Source: a virus. From it: a DNA stretch of 39,273 nt. The notes below the pieces were generated by a model that saw only the letters and a list, made by a program, of their open reading frames with translations, did no database searches and was not told the DNA's origin. Shown here in pieces: positions 30,272-37,352 of the stretch; the first letter of the stretch is position 1; each line of letters begins with the position of its first letter. Where the stretch lies: the IMG/VR virus record IMGVR_UViG_3300042881_004354, positions 1 to 39,273 of that record; one strand, written 5' to 3'. A program made the position numbers and the translations under genes.

Positions 30272-31956
30272 GCGGTGGCTTGGTTCATCAAACGGCCAAG
30301 GGCGCTGTCTTGCTTCACGCTGCCAGCCTTGCCCGCGGCTTCGGCCATTGTGAGCATCTGCTGTTGTTGCTGCATCTGGGCCTGCGCTTCGGCGCGGGCG
30401 CGTCGGGCATCCTCGACCTCGTTCTCCTCGGACAGCCAGTCGGCGGGTAGTCCGTCGTTGCGGGCCGTTTCGCGGGCGATGACGTCCCATTTGAAGTTGT
30501 CCAGCACTTCGGGGCGCACTTGGGCGATGATCGCGTTGCGCTCCATTGTCCTTGCCAAGGAAAGGTTGTGCATGGCGCGTATGGCGAGCGCCACTTTGGA
30601 CACATAGCTGACTTCCGGTTCCGGCAGCATGGGCTGTCCCATCGCGTCCATTTGGATCGCGTCCTGCGGCGGCGGCGGGAAATGGCCGTTGCGGATGAGG
30701 ATACCGAAGACTCCGCGCAGCATGGGCGAAAGCAGTTCGGTCGTCTTGCGGGTGAACGAAGGCGAAAACTGCACCAGCTTCTCGCTGGCCCGCTCGGCCA
30801 CTTCGGTCGCGGTCATGTTGGTGCGCTCCATCGAGGCGAACATGCGGAACATGTCCACATGCATGGCCACGTTGATCGCGTTGGTCTTACGGTTTTCCCG
30901 CTCCAGTCCGATTTGGTAGTCGCCCGCGGTGGCCCATTCCTGCGGCAAGGCGTTTGGCTGGGTCGGATCGTAGTAGGTGACGCCCCCCGATCTCAAATCG
31001 ACTTCCCCTTCGTGCGTTGCGGGCATGAGGAGACGAGGGAAGGCTTTGATCTCCGCGAGGGCGTCAAGTTGCTTGGCCAAGAAATTAAGTTGGCGGGCTT
31101 CGGGCAAAGCCATCCATGCGGGCGAAATGCCATAAACGCCTTGCTGACTTTTGACATGCCTGCCCGCGAAGAAAGGTTTCTCGTCGTAGCCGGAGTTGCG
31201 GCAGACATGCTTGTTGCTCTGGTCAACGTAGACGCTGGCCCAAGGCTTGTTCGGGCCGTCGGCCTTGTTGCGGTCGCGGTCGTTGTCTTCCCGTTTGTAG
31301 AGGGCATGAACAAAGCGGTGCTTCACTGTGCCGCCCTTGCCGGTGCGCCGGATCTCTTGCAGCTTCTTCTGCATGGCGGGCGCAAGGGCGTCTTCGCCAA
31401 ACTTGTCCGCGGCTTGCAGGACGGTCAGTTCCAGTTCGCGGAAGACGGTGTCGATCAGACCCTCGTCGTTTTCGGCCAGTGAGTAGGTGCCGATGTCGAA
31501 TTTGTGGAAAACAAGCGGGTGCGACATTCCTGCCTCAACGAACATGCAGTAGGTGCCGAAGACGGAGTCGTCGTAATACAACTCATGCACTTCCGTATAA
31601 AGGTTGCTGGTGGCCAAGAGCAACTGGGTCGCCTCGGAACACTTGGCATACCACTGCTTGGCCTTGTCGCTGTTGACGCCCTTCGGAGGCTCGTAAACAA
31701 ACCACCGGCTGTCAGCAGGCGTGATGTAGGCAAGCTGCCCATTGGCCAGCGTGGCCGCGGCTTGCACGGCGCTCGTATCAAAGAGGACATCGTAGCGCGA
31801 AGAATCCGGCACGCTGCGCTTGGCACTAATCTCGGCTTTGCGCGGCAGGAAATACTCGGCCAACTCCTGCCAATGCGTGTCCCATGAGGCACGCTCGGAA
31901 CCCAAGTCTTGGTTGCGGGCAAGAACCCAGTCAGCGAGTTGGACGTTGTCTTTCAT
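30268..31956 (-). CDS. Portal (head-tail connector) protein, T7 gp8-like, 562 aa
   Basis: A 562-aa protein with the head-to-tail connector signature: WQELAEYFLPRKAEISAKRS near residue 30, DSTAVQAAATLANGQL-like segment, TPADSRWFVYEP, and FHKFDIGTYSLAENDEGLID in the middle. PSFTRKTTELLSPMLRGVFG occurs near residue 400, with a Q-rich C-terminal tail (QAQMQQQQQMLTMAEAAG). Length and order are those of podoviral portals of the T7 connector family. It would form the twelve-fold ring through which TerL packages DNA. It starts right at the stop of the 28-aa membrane peptide. Confidence 0.93.
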   Translation of the reverse strand: MKDNVQLADWVLARNQDLGSERASWDTHWQELAEYFLPRKAEISAKRSVPDSSRYDVLFDTSAVQAAATLANGQLAYITPADSRWFVYEPPKGVNSDKAKQWYAKCSEATQLLLATSNLYTEVHELYYDDSVFGTYCMFVEAGMSHPLVFHKFDIGTYSLAENDEGLIDTVFRELELTVLQAADKFGEDALAPAMQKKLQEIRRTGKGGTVKHRFVHALYKREDNDRDRNKADGPNKPWASVYVDQSNKHVCRNSGYDEKPFFAGRHVKSQQGVYGISPAWMALPEARQLNFLAKQLDALAEIKAFPRLLMPATHEGEVDLRSGGVTYYDPTQPNALPQEWATAGDYQIGLERENRKTNAINVAMHVDMFRMFASMERTNMTATEVAERASEKLVQFSPSFTRKTTELLSPMLRGVFGILIRNGHFPPPPQDAIQMDAMGQPMLPEPEVSYVSKVALAIRAMHNLSLARTMERNAIIAQVRPEVLDNFKWDVIARETARNDGLPADWLSEENEVEDARRARAEAQAQMQQQQQMLTMAEAAGKAGSVKQDSALGRLMNQATA

Positions 31957-32043
31957 TTACCAGAGGTCGGGATCGTGGGTTGCGGCAATGAGAAGCATGA
32001 TGCCGGTGGAAACAACGGCGAGGTGGTAGACGAGCGGCTCCAT
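31957..32043 (-). CDS. Possible membrane peptide, 28 aa
   Basis: A 28-aa frame: MEPLVYHLAVVSTGIMLLIA followed by a short polar end. Residues 4-21 form one hydrophobic helix. The TAA is directly followed by the portal ATG, and the frame fills the 89-base gap after the 179-aa gene, which suggests it is translated. Very short frames of this kind can be chance, so confidence is limited. No function is proposed. Confidence 0.45.
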   Translation of the reverse strand: MEPLVYHLAVVSTGIMLLIAATHDPDLW

Positions 32044-32047
32044 GTGG

Positions 32048-32587
32048 TCATCCAAGGAGACTGCGCCCTCCCAGTCGCCCGCCGCCGGTTGCGGGATTGT
32101 AGCCTCCGGTGTTGCCCGCGAGCAGGCTGCGTCGGCTGGAGGAACGCTCGGCCCGTCTTGCCTTCTGCTGTCTTTCGGAGTTGCCAAAAATAGATTCGGC
32201 GTCGGGAGCGGAAACCATGCTGCCCGCACGATCCTCCGCATCGCTCGCAACGCTCGCAACGCTTCGGTTCATTGGAACGGTCGGCACTTCGGCTGGGGTT
32301 GATTCCCGTTGCTTTTTGGCAGCTTCTTCCTGCTGGCGAATCGCCTCCATGCGCTCGGCCAGTTGTCGGTTGTAGGCTTCGACCTGCGCGTTACGGGCGG
32401 CAACTTGTTTTTGGTATTCGGCGGCTTGGGCTTGTTGCGCTGCCTGTTGCGCTGCGGCGGCTTGTTGTTGCTGTCTTGCCGCTGTCGCCGCGTTGATTTG
32501 CGCCCAGTTGGCGTTTGGCCCAAGCCCAACCGCTGCCGCTGCCGCTACGCGCTGCTGCAACTGTGGATTGTTTTTTCCTGCGGCCAT
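32048..32587 (-). CDS. Q/A-rich coiled-coil protein with SLLG ending, 179 aa
   Basis: A 179-aa protein. Residues 10-95 are a Gln/Ala-rich helix (AAQQAQAAEYQKQVAARNAQ, QLAERMEAIRQQEEAAKKQ), very likely a coiled coil. The tail is Gly-rich and ends with SRRSLLAGNTGGYNPATGG and RSLLG. The same kind of ending is found in the neighbouring 109-aa protein. Proteins with an R-SLL-x-G-x-TGGY ending lie between terminase and portal in many podoviruses and are probably minor virion proteins, perhaps at the head-tail joint. Function unproven. Confidence 0.7.
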   Translation of the reverse strand: MAAGKNNPQLQQRVAAAAAVGLGPNANWAQINAATAARQQQQAAAAQQAAQQAQAAEYQKQVAARNAQVEAYNRQLAERMEAIRQQEEAAKKQRESTPAEVPTVPMNRSVASVASDAEDRAGSMVSAPDAESIFGNSERQQKARRAERSSSRRSLLAGNTGGYNPATGGGRLGGRSLLG

Positions 32588-32590
32588 TTG

Positions 32591-32920
32591 TTAACCCAAA
32601 AGACTGTTGCCCGTCACGGGATTGGTGTAGCCGCCGGTTTCACCGGCCAGAACGGACTTTCTCACGCCCTCGCGCCTTCCTGCCGATTGCCGCGCCTGCA
32701 TCTGGGCATCGCTCACCGTTTGATCCACGCGCTCTGGGATGGGTGGCGCTGGCGGCGGTGCCTCCGGCATTTTTGGCATTTCCGGCATCTTGAACTCCGG
32801 CATGGGCGGCATTTGAAACACCGGCATGGCAGGCATGGGAGGCGGTGCGCTTTGCCGTCCACCGCCGCCGAAGTGGCAACGGCACGTTAGGTCAATCTTG
32901 GACGAGTGATAGTTTCGCAT
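32591..32920 (-). CDS. Pro/Met-rich protein with SLLG ending, 109 aa
   Basis: A 109-aa protein. After a short N-terminus with CRCHFGGGG comes a stretch of MP repeats (MPAMPVFQMPPMPEFKMPEM), then KSVLAGETGGYTNPVTG and NSLLG. The ending matches that of the next gene (AGNTGG.., SLLG). The CxC-HFGGGG element is also common at this position in podoviruses. The proline-rich part should be extended. It starts inside the 129-aa gene (29-base overlap). Probably a minor structural protein. Confidence 0.65.
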   Translation of the reverse strand: MRNYHSSKIDLTCRCHFGGGGRQSAPPPMPAMPVFQMPPMPEFKMPEMPKMPEAPPPAPPIPERVDQTVSDAQMQARQSAGRREGVRKSVLAGETGGYTNPVTGNSLLG

Positions 32921-33281
32921 ATTTTTGAGTAAGTTTGTCGGTCGAAAAGAAAGTCAGCGGATGGCCACTCCTCTCCCATGCGATGAGCGGAAGATAAAAC
33001 GGTATGTGGCGCAATAGTTTTTTGACTAAACCCTGCAAGCCTTGATCGTCGGCCAAGGCAAAGGCGTAGACATACCACGCATCCCAGTCCTTGCGCTGGA
33101 AGCCACACCAGACGTCGTTGATTATCTCCTGCGGTGCGGCACTGCAAACCGGACGCGCCATCATCACATACTCCGGCGTGCTAAAAAAACAGCCATGCGA
33201 GAGGTGCGCCAGCATGTCTTCCTCAAACGTCCGCGGGCTGTCCGCGGTGTAGAGCAGTTTGCACTTTTGAATCGGCGTCAT
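32892..33281 (-). CDS. Hypothetical protein downstream of terminase, 129 aa
   Basis: A 129-aa protein: EEDMLAHLSHGCFFSTPEYV and MMARPVCSAAPQEIINDVW, then an aromatic-rich DWDAWYVYAFALADDQGL, and HIPFYLPLIAWERSGHPLTF. The HLSHGCxxSTPEYxxMARPV pattern is shared by a podovirus family next to TerL, of unknown function. It is coupled to TerL by ATGA, suggesting a packaging or virion role. It contains copy 11 of the dispersed motif, encoding G-L-V-K-K. Confidence 0.7.
   Translation of the reverse strand: MTPIQKCKLLYTADSPRTFEEDMLAHLSHGCFFSTPEYVMMARPVCSAAPQEIINDVWCGFQRKDWDAWYVYAFALADDQGLQGLVKKLLRHIPFYLPLIAWERSGHPLTFFSTDKLTQKYAKLSLVQD
33006..33020 (+). repeat. 15-bp repeat GTGGCGCAATAGTTT, copy near 129-aa gene motif
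   Basis: An identical 15-mer occurs at 11005-11019. The first nine bases, GTGGCGCAA, also occur at 27386-27394. All three are within about 15 bases of a copy of the dispersed motif. A single 15-mer pair could be chance in a genome this size. The shared company of the motif is what makes it notable. Confidence 0.5.
33018..33032 (-). promoter_or_regulatory. Dispersed 15-bp motif, copy 11 (in coding sequence)
   Basis: GGTTTAGTCAAAAAA in the gene direction, with the exact 12-mer core. It lies in the 129-aa gene, encoding G-L-V-K-K in frame (LQGLVKKLL). Confidence 0.55.
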
Positions 33282-34816
33282 CGTCTCACGATTGTCCTGC
33301 GGGTGAAGTCCAGTTCGCGGATGCCGGTTGTCACCACAGTCGGGCGCGGCTTGGCAAAGCCGGTCTTGAGCATGCCCGCCATCTCGGCCTCGGCTATCAT
33401 GCGGAGCGCGTCGGCAGCGTGACTGGCCCAGTTGTGGACAGGCTCGTTGACCACAATGCCAGTGGCGCTCGACCGCTTGTAGGCGTAGTTGGCCAAGGCA
33501 TCCAACCCACGCTCGCAGGCAGGCAGGCGGAAGCTGAACCGCGGGAACATTTGAAGGCAGGCATTAATCCCGATCCAGATGTCATGCGTCCTTGGCAGCA
33601 CGCGCACATTGGCCAGACCGGCCTCGGTATACACTTGGGCGTCAGCCTTGCCGCTGGTGCGAGTCGCCGCGGCATCGTGAGGCAGGAAATGCGCCCCGTA
33701 GCTATATCCCTTTGCCAGCATGTGGCCGACGCGCTGGACAGGCGTCATGTCCAGATCCATGTCGCAGTCGATCACGCGCACCTCGTTGCCGCCGATCACT
33801 TGAAAATACCAGACGACGGTGTTGACCGGTGACCCCAGATCCCACGCGGTGTGGACGAGCGTGCTGTTGTCGGTCTTAAAGGCGCTGATCGCCCCGCTGG
33901 CGCGGAGCTTGTCCAGTTCGCCCGCATAGATCGCGCCCTCGACCGGCGATTTGAAGCACTCGTCCAAGGTGGTGGGAAATTCTCTAAAAATAAACAGACC
34001 CAAGTCGCGGGACTGCCGGTCATACCACAGGCGCTGCTGCGGGCTGAACGTGTGGCCGGTCGTCTGCTCCATGTTGTCCAAGTATTGACTGATCGCTGGA
34101 CTGATTGTGGACACATCCCCTTCGACCACATAGGTCGGATCTTTCCACCAAGGAAAGAAGACCACGCGCCAGTCCTTGTCCGTCTTGGCCGCTTCCGGCG
34201 TCTCCAAGGCACCCTTGACGATGTCCCACAAGTGGCCCCCTCGCCCGCCTTTCCAAGTGGTTTCTATGATGATCCGGCCATGCTCCGCGGACGGGATCGC
34301 GCCGGTCAGAATCTCCTCACTGCGCCGCGGGTCGTCCGCTTGGATAACTCCCCACTCGGAGAGGTGAAGCCAGTTGTTGGTGCCGCCACGGGCGCGGAGG
34401 CCCGCAAAAAACGACGACGCGGCCTCACCGGCCACGCTGACCTCAAGGATCGAGCCAGAGTCGCGCACCTTCTCAATGCACTGCAAGGCGACCGGAGGGA
34501 GGTTGTCCAAGGCAACCTTGGCAATTGTCGCTAACTTGCGCTCGGCATCTGCCGCGGTCTGATCGACAAGGCTGCACTGGGTGCCAGCGTTCCAAAGCAT
34601 CTGGTCGGTGAGAAGGACATCGAGCGCGGTGGACATGCCAAGTCGCCGCGCCTTCAAGATGATGAGGCGCTTGACGCCCTCCTTGAACAGCATGTCGTAG
34701 ACCCGCTGCTGCTCCGGCCTCGGCGCAAACTTGATGATGCGCCCGTCGTCGGCCCGCTTGATATGGTAGAGGTTGCGAAGCCGCCAGAGCGGGTTGGCCA
34801 AGTCGTCGGTCGTCAC
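33278..34816 (-). CDS. terL: Terminase large subunit, 512 aa
   Basis: A 512-aa packaging motor. The ATPase part has a Walker A-type LIILKARRLGMST (K55-T63, in the variant order seen in many terminases) and a Walker B-type WLHLSEWG (Glu154). The nuclease part has VHTAWDLGSPVN (first Asp, about residue 326), VIDCDMDLDM and a closing WASHAADALRM (last Asp). It would cut concatemers or circular genomes and pump DNA through the portal. It is coupled by ATGA to TerS upstream and to the 129-aa gene downstream. Whether it makes fixed ends or headful ends is not evident from the sequence. Confidence 0.93.
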   Translation of the reverse strand: MTTDDLANPLWRLRNLYHIKRADDGRIIKFAPRPEQQRVYDMLFKEGVKRLIILKARRLGMSTALDVLLTDQMLWNAGTQCSLVDQTAADAERKLATIAKVALDNLPPVALQCIEKVRDSGSILEVSVAGEAASSFFAGLRARGGTNNWLHLSEWGVIQADDPRRSEEILTGAIPSAEHGRIIIETTWKGGRGGHLWDIVKGALETPEAAKTDKDWRVVFFPWWKDPTYVVEGDVSTISPAISQYLDNMEQTTGHTFSPQQRLWYDRQSRDLGLFIFREFPTTLDECFKSPVEGAIYAGELDKLRASGAISAFKTDNSTLVHTAWDLGSPVNTVVWYFQVIGGNEVRVIDCDMDLDMTPVQRVGHMLAKGYSYGAHFLPHDAAATRTSGKADAQVYTEAGLANVRVLPRTHDIWIGINACLQMFPRFSFRLPACERGLDALANYAYKRSSATGIVVNEPVHNWASHAADALRMIAEAEMAGMLKTGFAKPRPTVVTTGIRELDFTRRTIVRR

Positions 34817-35217
34817 GCCGGTTTGTCGCTGGCTTTCACGATTCCGCGGAAGACGCCAACAAACTCGTCGGTGAGGTCATGCTTAACCTCCTGCTTCTCG
34901 GCCTCGGCCAGACCCAGCAGCTTGACCAGTTCGCGCACGGCTCCGGTGGCGGCGCTGCAATCCTCGCGGGCGTAGGCTTTGTCGTGGATCTTCTCCAGCT
35001 TGTCCGCGGCGCGGGCAATCATGGTTTCCTTCTGCTTCATGCGCGTCTCGCGGGCGATGGGATTGGCTCGGTCGATGTAGTTGGCCGCGGTGCGCTTGCA
35101 GACCTTGAACTCGCTGCAAATAGAGGAAACAAGATCAGTGAAGCGGCGACCTTCCAAAATCCAATCGGTCACCACGCTCACGCGGTGTTCCATTTCGCTG
35201 TCGGAAGTGATTGGCAT
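34813..35217 (-). CDS. terS: Terminase small subunit, 134 aa
   Basis: A 134-aa protein directly upstream of TerL with an ATGA overlap. Residues 10-50 (HRVSVVTDWILEGRRFTDLV followed by CKRTAANYIDRANPIARE) form a helix-turn-helix that should recognise the packaging site. The middle (MKQKETMIARAADKLEKIHD, then TGAVRELVKLLGLAEAEKQE) is the helical oligomerisation core with the conserved RELxKLLGL pattern of small terminases. The end is a short TerL- or portal-interacting tail. Start at 35217. Confidence 0.88.
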   Translation of the reverse strand: MPITSDSEMEHRVSVVTDWILEGRRFTDLVSSICSEFKVCKRTAANYIDRANPIARETRMKQKETMIARAADKLEKIHDKAYAREDCSAATGAVRELVKLLGLAEAEKQEVKHDLTDEFVGVFRGIVKASDKPA

Positions 35218-35238
35218 GCGTCTTTTCTACTCTGATGG

Positions 35239-35901
35239 TCAAATTAAAACATTGACCGCTTGGTCGTTTGGTTTCCTTAAATATCCTTCCTTACTTGGTT
35301 TCGCTCCTGCCTGTGCGCTATTGAGTCGTGCGTAGTCCTCCGGTTTGGCCTTGTGGCACGCGATGAAAGTCTCGGTCGCATCTTCCGCTGGCGCATTGCA
35401 TGTAAATCGGGAGTCGTTCTCCGGTATTACGCGGATCAGATGCAAATTGATCGCTACCGTCGCATCGCTGCTCCGGTGGTGCCGCACCAGTTCTCCATGC
35501 CAGTGTCGCTGTTGCAACGCCAGCGCGGTCGCCCGCGAGAGCGCGTAGCCGCACCCGCCATGAATGGATGGAAATTTGTGGGTGTCGTTGGATAGCACGC
35601 CCTGCACGCATCCAATGGCGTGATGCTCGTCGGGATTGAGGTCGATCAGTCGCAGTTCCAAGCGCCTTGGAACGACGTAGCCGTCGTCGTCCACGATGTA
35701 GAGCCAGTCGTAGTGCGGCTGGAACGTGTCGAGCGCGTAAATCGTCTTGTCTATCGCGCTCAAGTAGTCCCCTCGCCCCACATGCTCGTCGCTGACAAAG
35801 CGGACGGTGCTGGGTTTTTGAACGTGTCGCGTCCAGTTTTCGCACAGCGTGCGCCGGTCGCGGGTGCGCTCGCTCGTTTGGATGGCGTAGTCGATCTTCA
35901 T
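35239..35901 (-). CDS. Fringe/GT31-like glycosyltransferase, 220 aa
   Basis: A 220-aa protein with the GT-A pattern of the Fringe/GT31 family. It has TSERTRDRRTLCENW near residue 9, DWLYIVDDDGYVVPRRL with a DDD metal-binding motif at 71-73, IHGGCGYALSRATALAL (compare GGAGxxxS) at 114-130, SSDATVAINLHLIRV at 144-158 (compare DDxTxGxxL) and FIACHKAKPEDY at 179-190. It would transfer a sugar from a nucleotide donor to a protein, glycan or DNA acceptor. This family is mainly eukaryotic, and phage members are few. No signal peptide, so it is cytoplasmic. It lies upstream of terminase in the main transcript. The start at 35901 overlaps the previous stop. Activity is inference. Confidence 0.72.
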   Translation of the reverse strand: MKIDYAIQTSERTRDRRTLCENWTRHVQKPSTVRFVSDEHVGRGDYLSAIDKTIYALDTFQPHYDWLYIVDDDGYVVPRRLELRLIDLNPDEHHAIGCVQGVLSNDTHKFPSIHGGCGYALSRATALALQQRHWHGELVRHHRSSDATVAINLHLIRVIPENDSRFTCNAPAEDATETFIACHKAKPEDYARLNSAQAGAKPSKEGYLRKPNDQAVNVLI

Positions 35902-36107
35902 GGGTTTTGCCATCCTTCGTCCGGTTTGTTGCGCCAACCCCAGTGCGTGTAGTCTTCGTAAAAGCGCGGCTCGTAGCGTTGTGTCCACGACGCCATTTCC
36001 AGCCAGCGCCACTCCCCGCGCATTTCTTTGGGAAAAATAAGAAAGCGCCTAACAATGCGCCGGTCGCCGCTGTTGGGCTGCGGCTTGTTGTTTTCGTGCC
36101 ATCTCAT
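35898..36107 (-). CDS. Hypothetical protein, 69 aa, W/R-rich
   Basis: A 69-aa protein: RRFLIFPKEMRGEWRWLEMA, then WTQRYEPRFYEDYTHWGWRN. The FLxFPKxxxGExRWLExxxxxQxY pattern is a recurring small phage protein family of unknown function. It is very aromatic and basic. Its stop overlaps the glycosyltransferase start, so the two may be a functional pair, but this is only position. Confidence 0.7.
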   Translation of the reverse strand: MRWHENNKPQPNSGDRRIVRRFLIFPKEMRGEWRWLEMASWTQRYEPRFYEDYTHWGWRNKPDEGWQNP

Positions 36108-36114
36108 AGTTTGG

Positions 36115-36561
36115 TCACCATGAGTATTCCCTCGGCGCGATCAGCTTGAACTCGCTCACCGGAATGTGAACGACGGGTTCCTTGTCTGGTTCCCACCGCA
36201 CCTTGTTCGGAATCATGTAGCCCACCGGATACGGTTTGCGCTGGATCATCATGTAGTGGATGCCCTCCAGCCATTCGACGCAAAAGGCGACCGGCAAAAG
36301 GTCGGTCATCTGCATGGCGTGGACGTATTTTTGCGCGCTCCATGTCAGCGTGTTGTATTTGTTAATCGACAGCAGTTCGCCGTCCTTGTCCTTGCGCTGA
36401 CGGGCCTCGGCAAACGCCACAGCCCGCCCGTTCCGAAACAGCACAGCATCCACGCAATAGGCTTTAGAGCATGGCGCGGCCTCGCACTTAAACGCCTCGG
36501 CGGCGGTGCGGATGATCCGCTCCTCCGCCTCGCGGTGCTGTGCTGTTTCAAAAAGCGGCAT
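36115..36561 (-). CDS. Hypothetical protein with nuclease-like core, 148 aa
   Basis: A 148-aa protein. Residues 5-30 are a charged helix (HREAEERIIRTAAEAFKCEA). Then come CVDAVLFRNGRAVAFAEARQ and YNTLTWSAQKYVHAMQMTDL. Spacing of Asp in VDAVLF, Glu-x-Arg in FAEAR and a following Ser-Lys helix recalls PD-(D/E)XK cores, as in phage proteins with D...EVKxR, but here the Lys is Arg. The C-terminal part is beta-rich (EPVVHIPVSEFKLI). A nuclease that lost or changed its lysine, or a non-catalytic relative, is possible. The start overlaps the SSB-like stop by one base. Confidence 0.65.
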   Translation of the reverse strand: MPLFETAQHREAEERIIRTAAEAFKCEAAPCSKAYCVDAVLFRNGRAVAFAEARQRKDKDGELLSINKYNTLTWSAQKYVHAMQMTDLLPVAFCVEWLEGIHYMMIQRKPYPVGYMIPNKVRWEPDKEPVVHIPVSEFKLIAPREYSW

Positions 36562-36833
36562 CAGAACGGAATATCGTCGTCAGTCGCCGGTTCGTCCGTC
36601 ACCCGCGGTGCCGCCGGTTTCGGCGCATTGTAGTCGGTCTTCTCCTTGGGTTTCCAAGGCGGGCCAACCTTGATCGACAAGAACTCGTTGCCCGCTTTGG
36701 ACGTCTTGTTCCAAATCGAGATTTCCAGTTCCTTGCCTTCGATGTTTAGCGGGCCGGAGTAGTCCGGCGCGTTGGGGTTTTTCTTTTCCCGCGGGAACGC
36801 TGCCCCGCGGTTGTTGTCGTCGTATGATTGCAT
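36561..36833 (-). CDS. SSB-like protein with acidic DDDIPF tail, 90 aa
   Basis: A 90-aa protein. The middle PDYSGPLNIEGKELEISIWN and SKAGNEFLSIKVGPPW resembles a minimal OB-type strand set (compare DUF736-like proteins), then a disordered Pro/Ala linker and the end TDDDIPF. An acidic D-D-D-x-P-F tip is the hallmark of bacterial SSB proteins, by which they recruit repair and replication enzymes. It would cover single-stranded DNA made by the RecE-like enzyme. The family call is moderately supported; the tail is directly visible. Confidence 0.7.
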   Translation of the reverse strand: MQSYDDNNRGAAFPREKKNPNAPDYSGPLNIEGKELEISIWNKTSKAGNEFLSIKVGPPWKPKEKTDYNAPKPAAPRVTDEPATDDDIPF

Positions 36834-37036
36834 GTTGTGTTTATGTTTGTGATATCCAGCGTGCCGTTGGGCAGTGCTGAAATTTGATCGCTGCGGAAAT
36901 GGCAGATCGCGCCGTCGCGCTCCATCGCGCATGTCCAGATGTCGTTGGCGAGATTGCTCTCGCGGCTGACGATGATGGCCCAGCCATAGCCAATGGGCGT
37001 CGAGACGGGGAACGGGCGTTGCAGTTCCAGCATCAT
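36746..37036 (-). CDS. Hypothetical protein, 96 aa, overlapping the SSB-like gene
   Basis: A 96-aa frame starting MMLELQRPFPVSTPIGYGWA. The first 60 residues look like a normal small beta-rich protein (WAIIVSRESNLANDIWTCAM, then FRSDQISALPNGT). The last 35 residues, rich in Thr and Arg, lie out of frame over the first 88 bases of the SSB-like gene. The ATG overlaps the upstream stop (ATGATG). The similar opening PIGYGWAIIV with S..NDxW is found in small phage proteins of unknown role. The C-terminal overlap is unusual for this compact genome. Confidence 0.6.
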   Translation of the reverse strand: MMLELQRPFPVSTPIGYGWAIIVSRESNLANDIWTCAMERDGAICHFRSDQISALPNGTLDITNINTTCNHTTTTTAGQRSRGKRKTPTRRTTPAR

Positions 37037-37149
37037 GGGAAAAGGTTCCGGCGGGTCGCGGTTAGCGTCATACCGCGACGGCCCCCACACACATATCGGG
37101 CGATTGCCACATGCACGTTGACACAGCCTTTGCCGCCGGAAAGTTTCAT
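37033..37149 (-). CDS. Small basic protein, 38 aa
   Basis: A 38-aa basic frame translated as MKLSGGKGCVNVHVAIARYV and ending TLTATRRNLFP. The ATG overlaps the stop of the 68-aa gene and the stop overlaps the next ATG, both as ATGA, which is the best evidence for it. No function is seen. Confidence 0.5.
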   Translation of the reverse strand: MKLSGGKGCVNVHVAIARYVCGGRRGMTLTATRRNLFP

Positions 37150-37352
37150 CGTCTTTTGGTTTTGACTAAACCGCGCCGAAAGTATTGCGGATTGCGTTCC
37201 ATCCACGCGACCACTTCGCCGGTATTGCCGACGTCCGCGGCGCGAAAGGCGTTGTCGGAAACGAGGTAGCAACGCTCTGCGAGAATGTTCATCACCGTAA
37301 TCTCGTCATCGTGCAGGACGTTCTGGATGTAGGACTCCAGCGTGTTGGGCAT
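37146..37352 (-). CDS. Hypothetical protein, 68 aa
   Basis: A 68-aa protein: LESYIQNVLHDDEITVMNIL, then CYLVSDNAFRAADVGNTGEV and a closing WMERNPQYFRRGLVKTKRR. The ...VAWMERNPQYFRRGLVK end is directly encoded by a perfect copy of the dispersed motif. It starts inside the end of the 133-aa gene (46-base overlap). No recognised family; possibly a small regulator. Confidence 0.65.
   Translation of the reverse strand: MPNTLESYIQNVLHDDEITVMNILAERCYLVSDNAFRAADVGNTGEVVAWMERNPQYFRRGLVKTKRR
37158..37172 (-). promoter_or_regulatory. Dispersed 15-bp motif, copy 12 (perfect, in coding sequence)
   Basis: GGTTTAGTCAAAACC in the gene direction, a perfect match. It encodes G-L-V-K-T at the end of the 68-aa protein and is 8 bases upstream of the ATG of the 38-aa gene. 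Confidence 0.65.
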
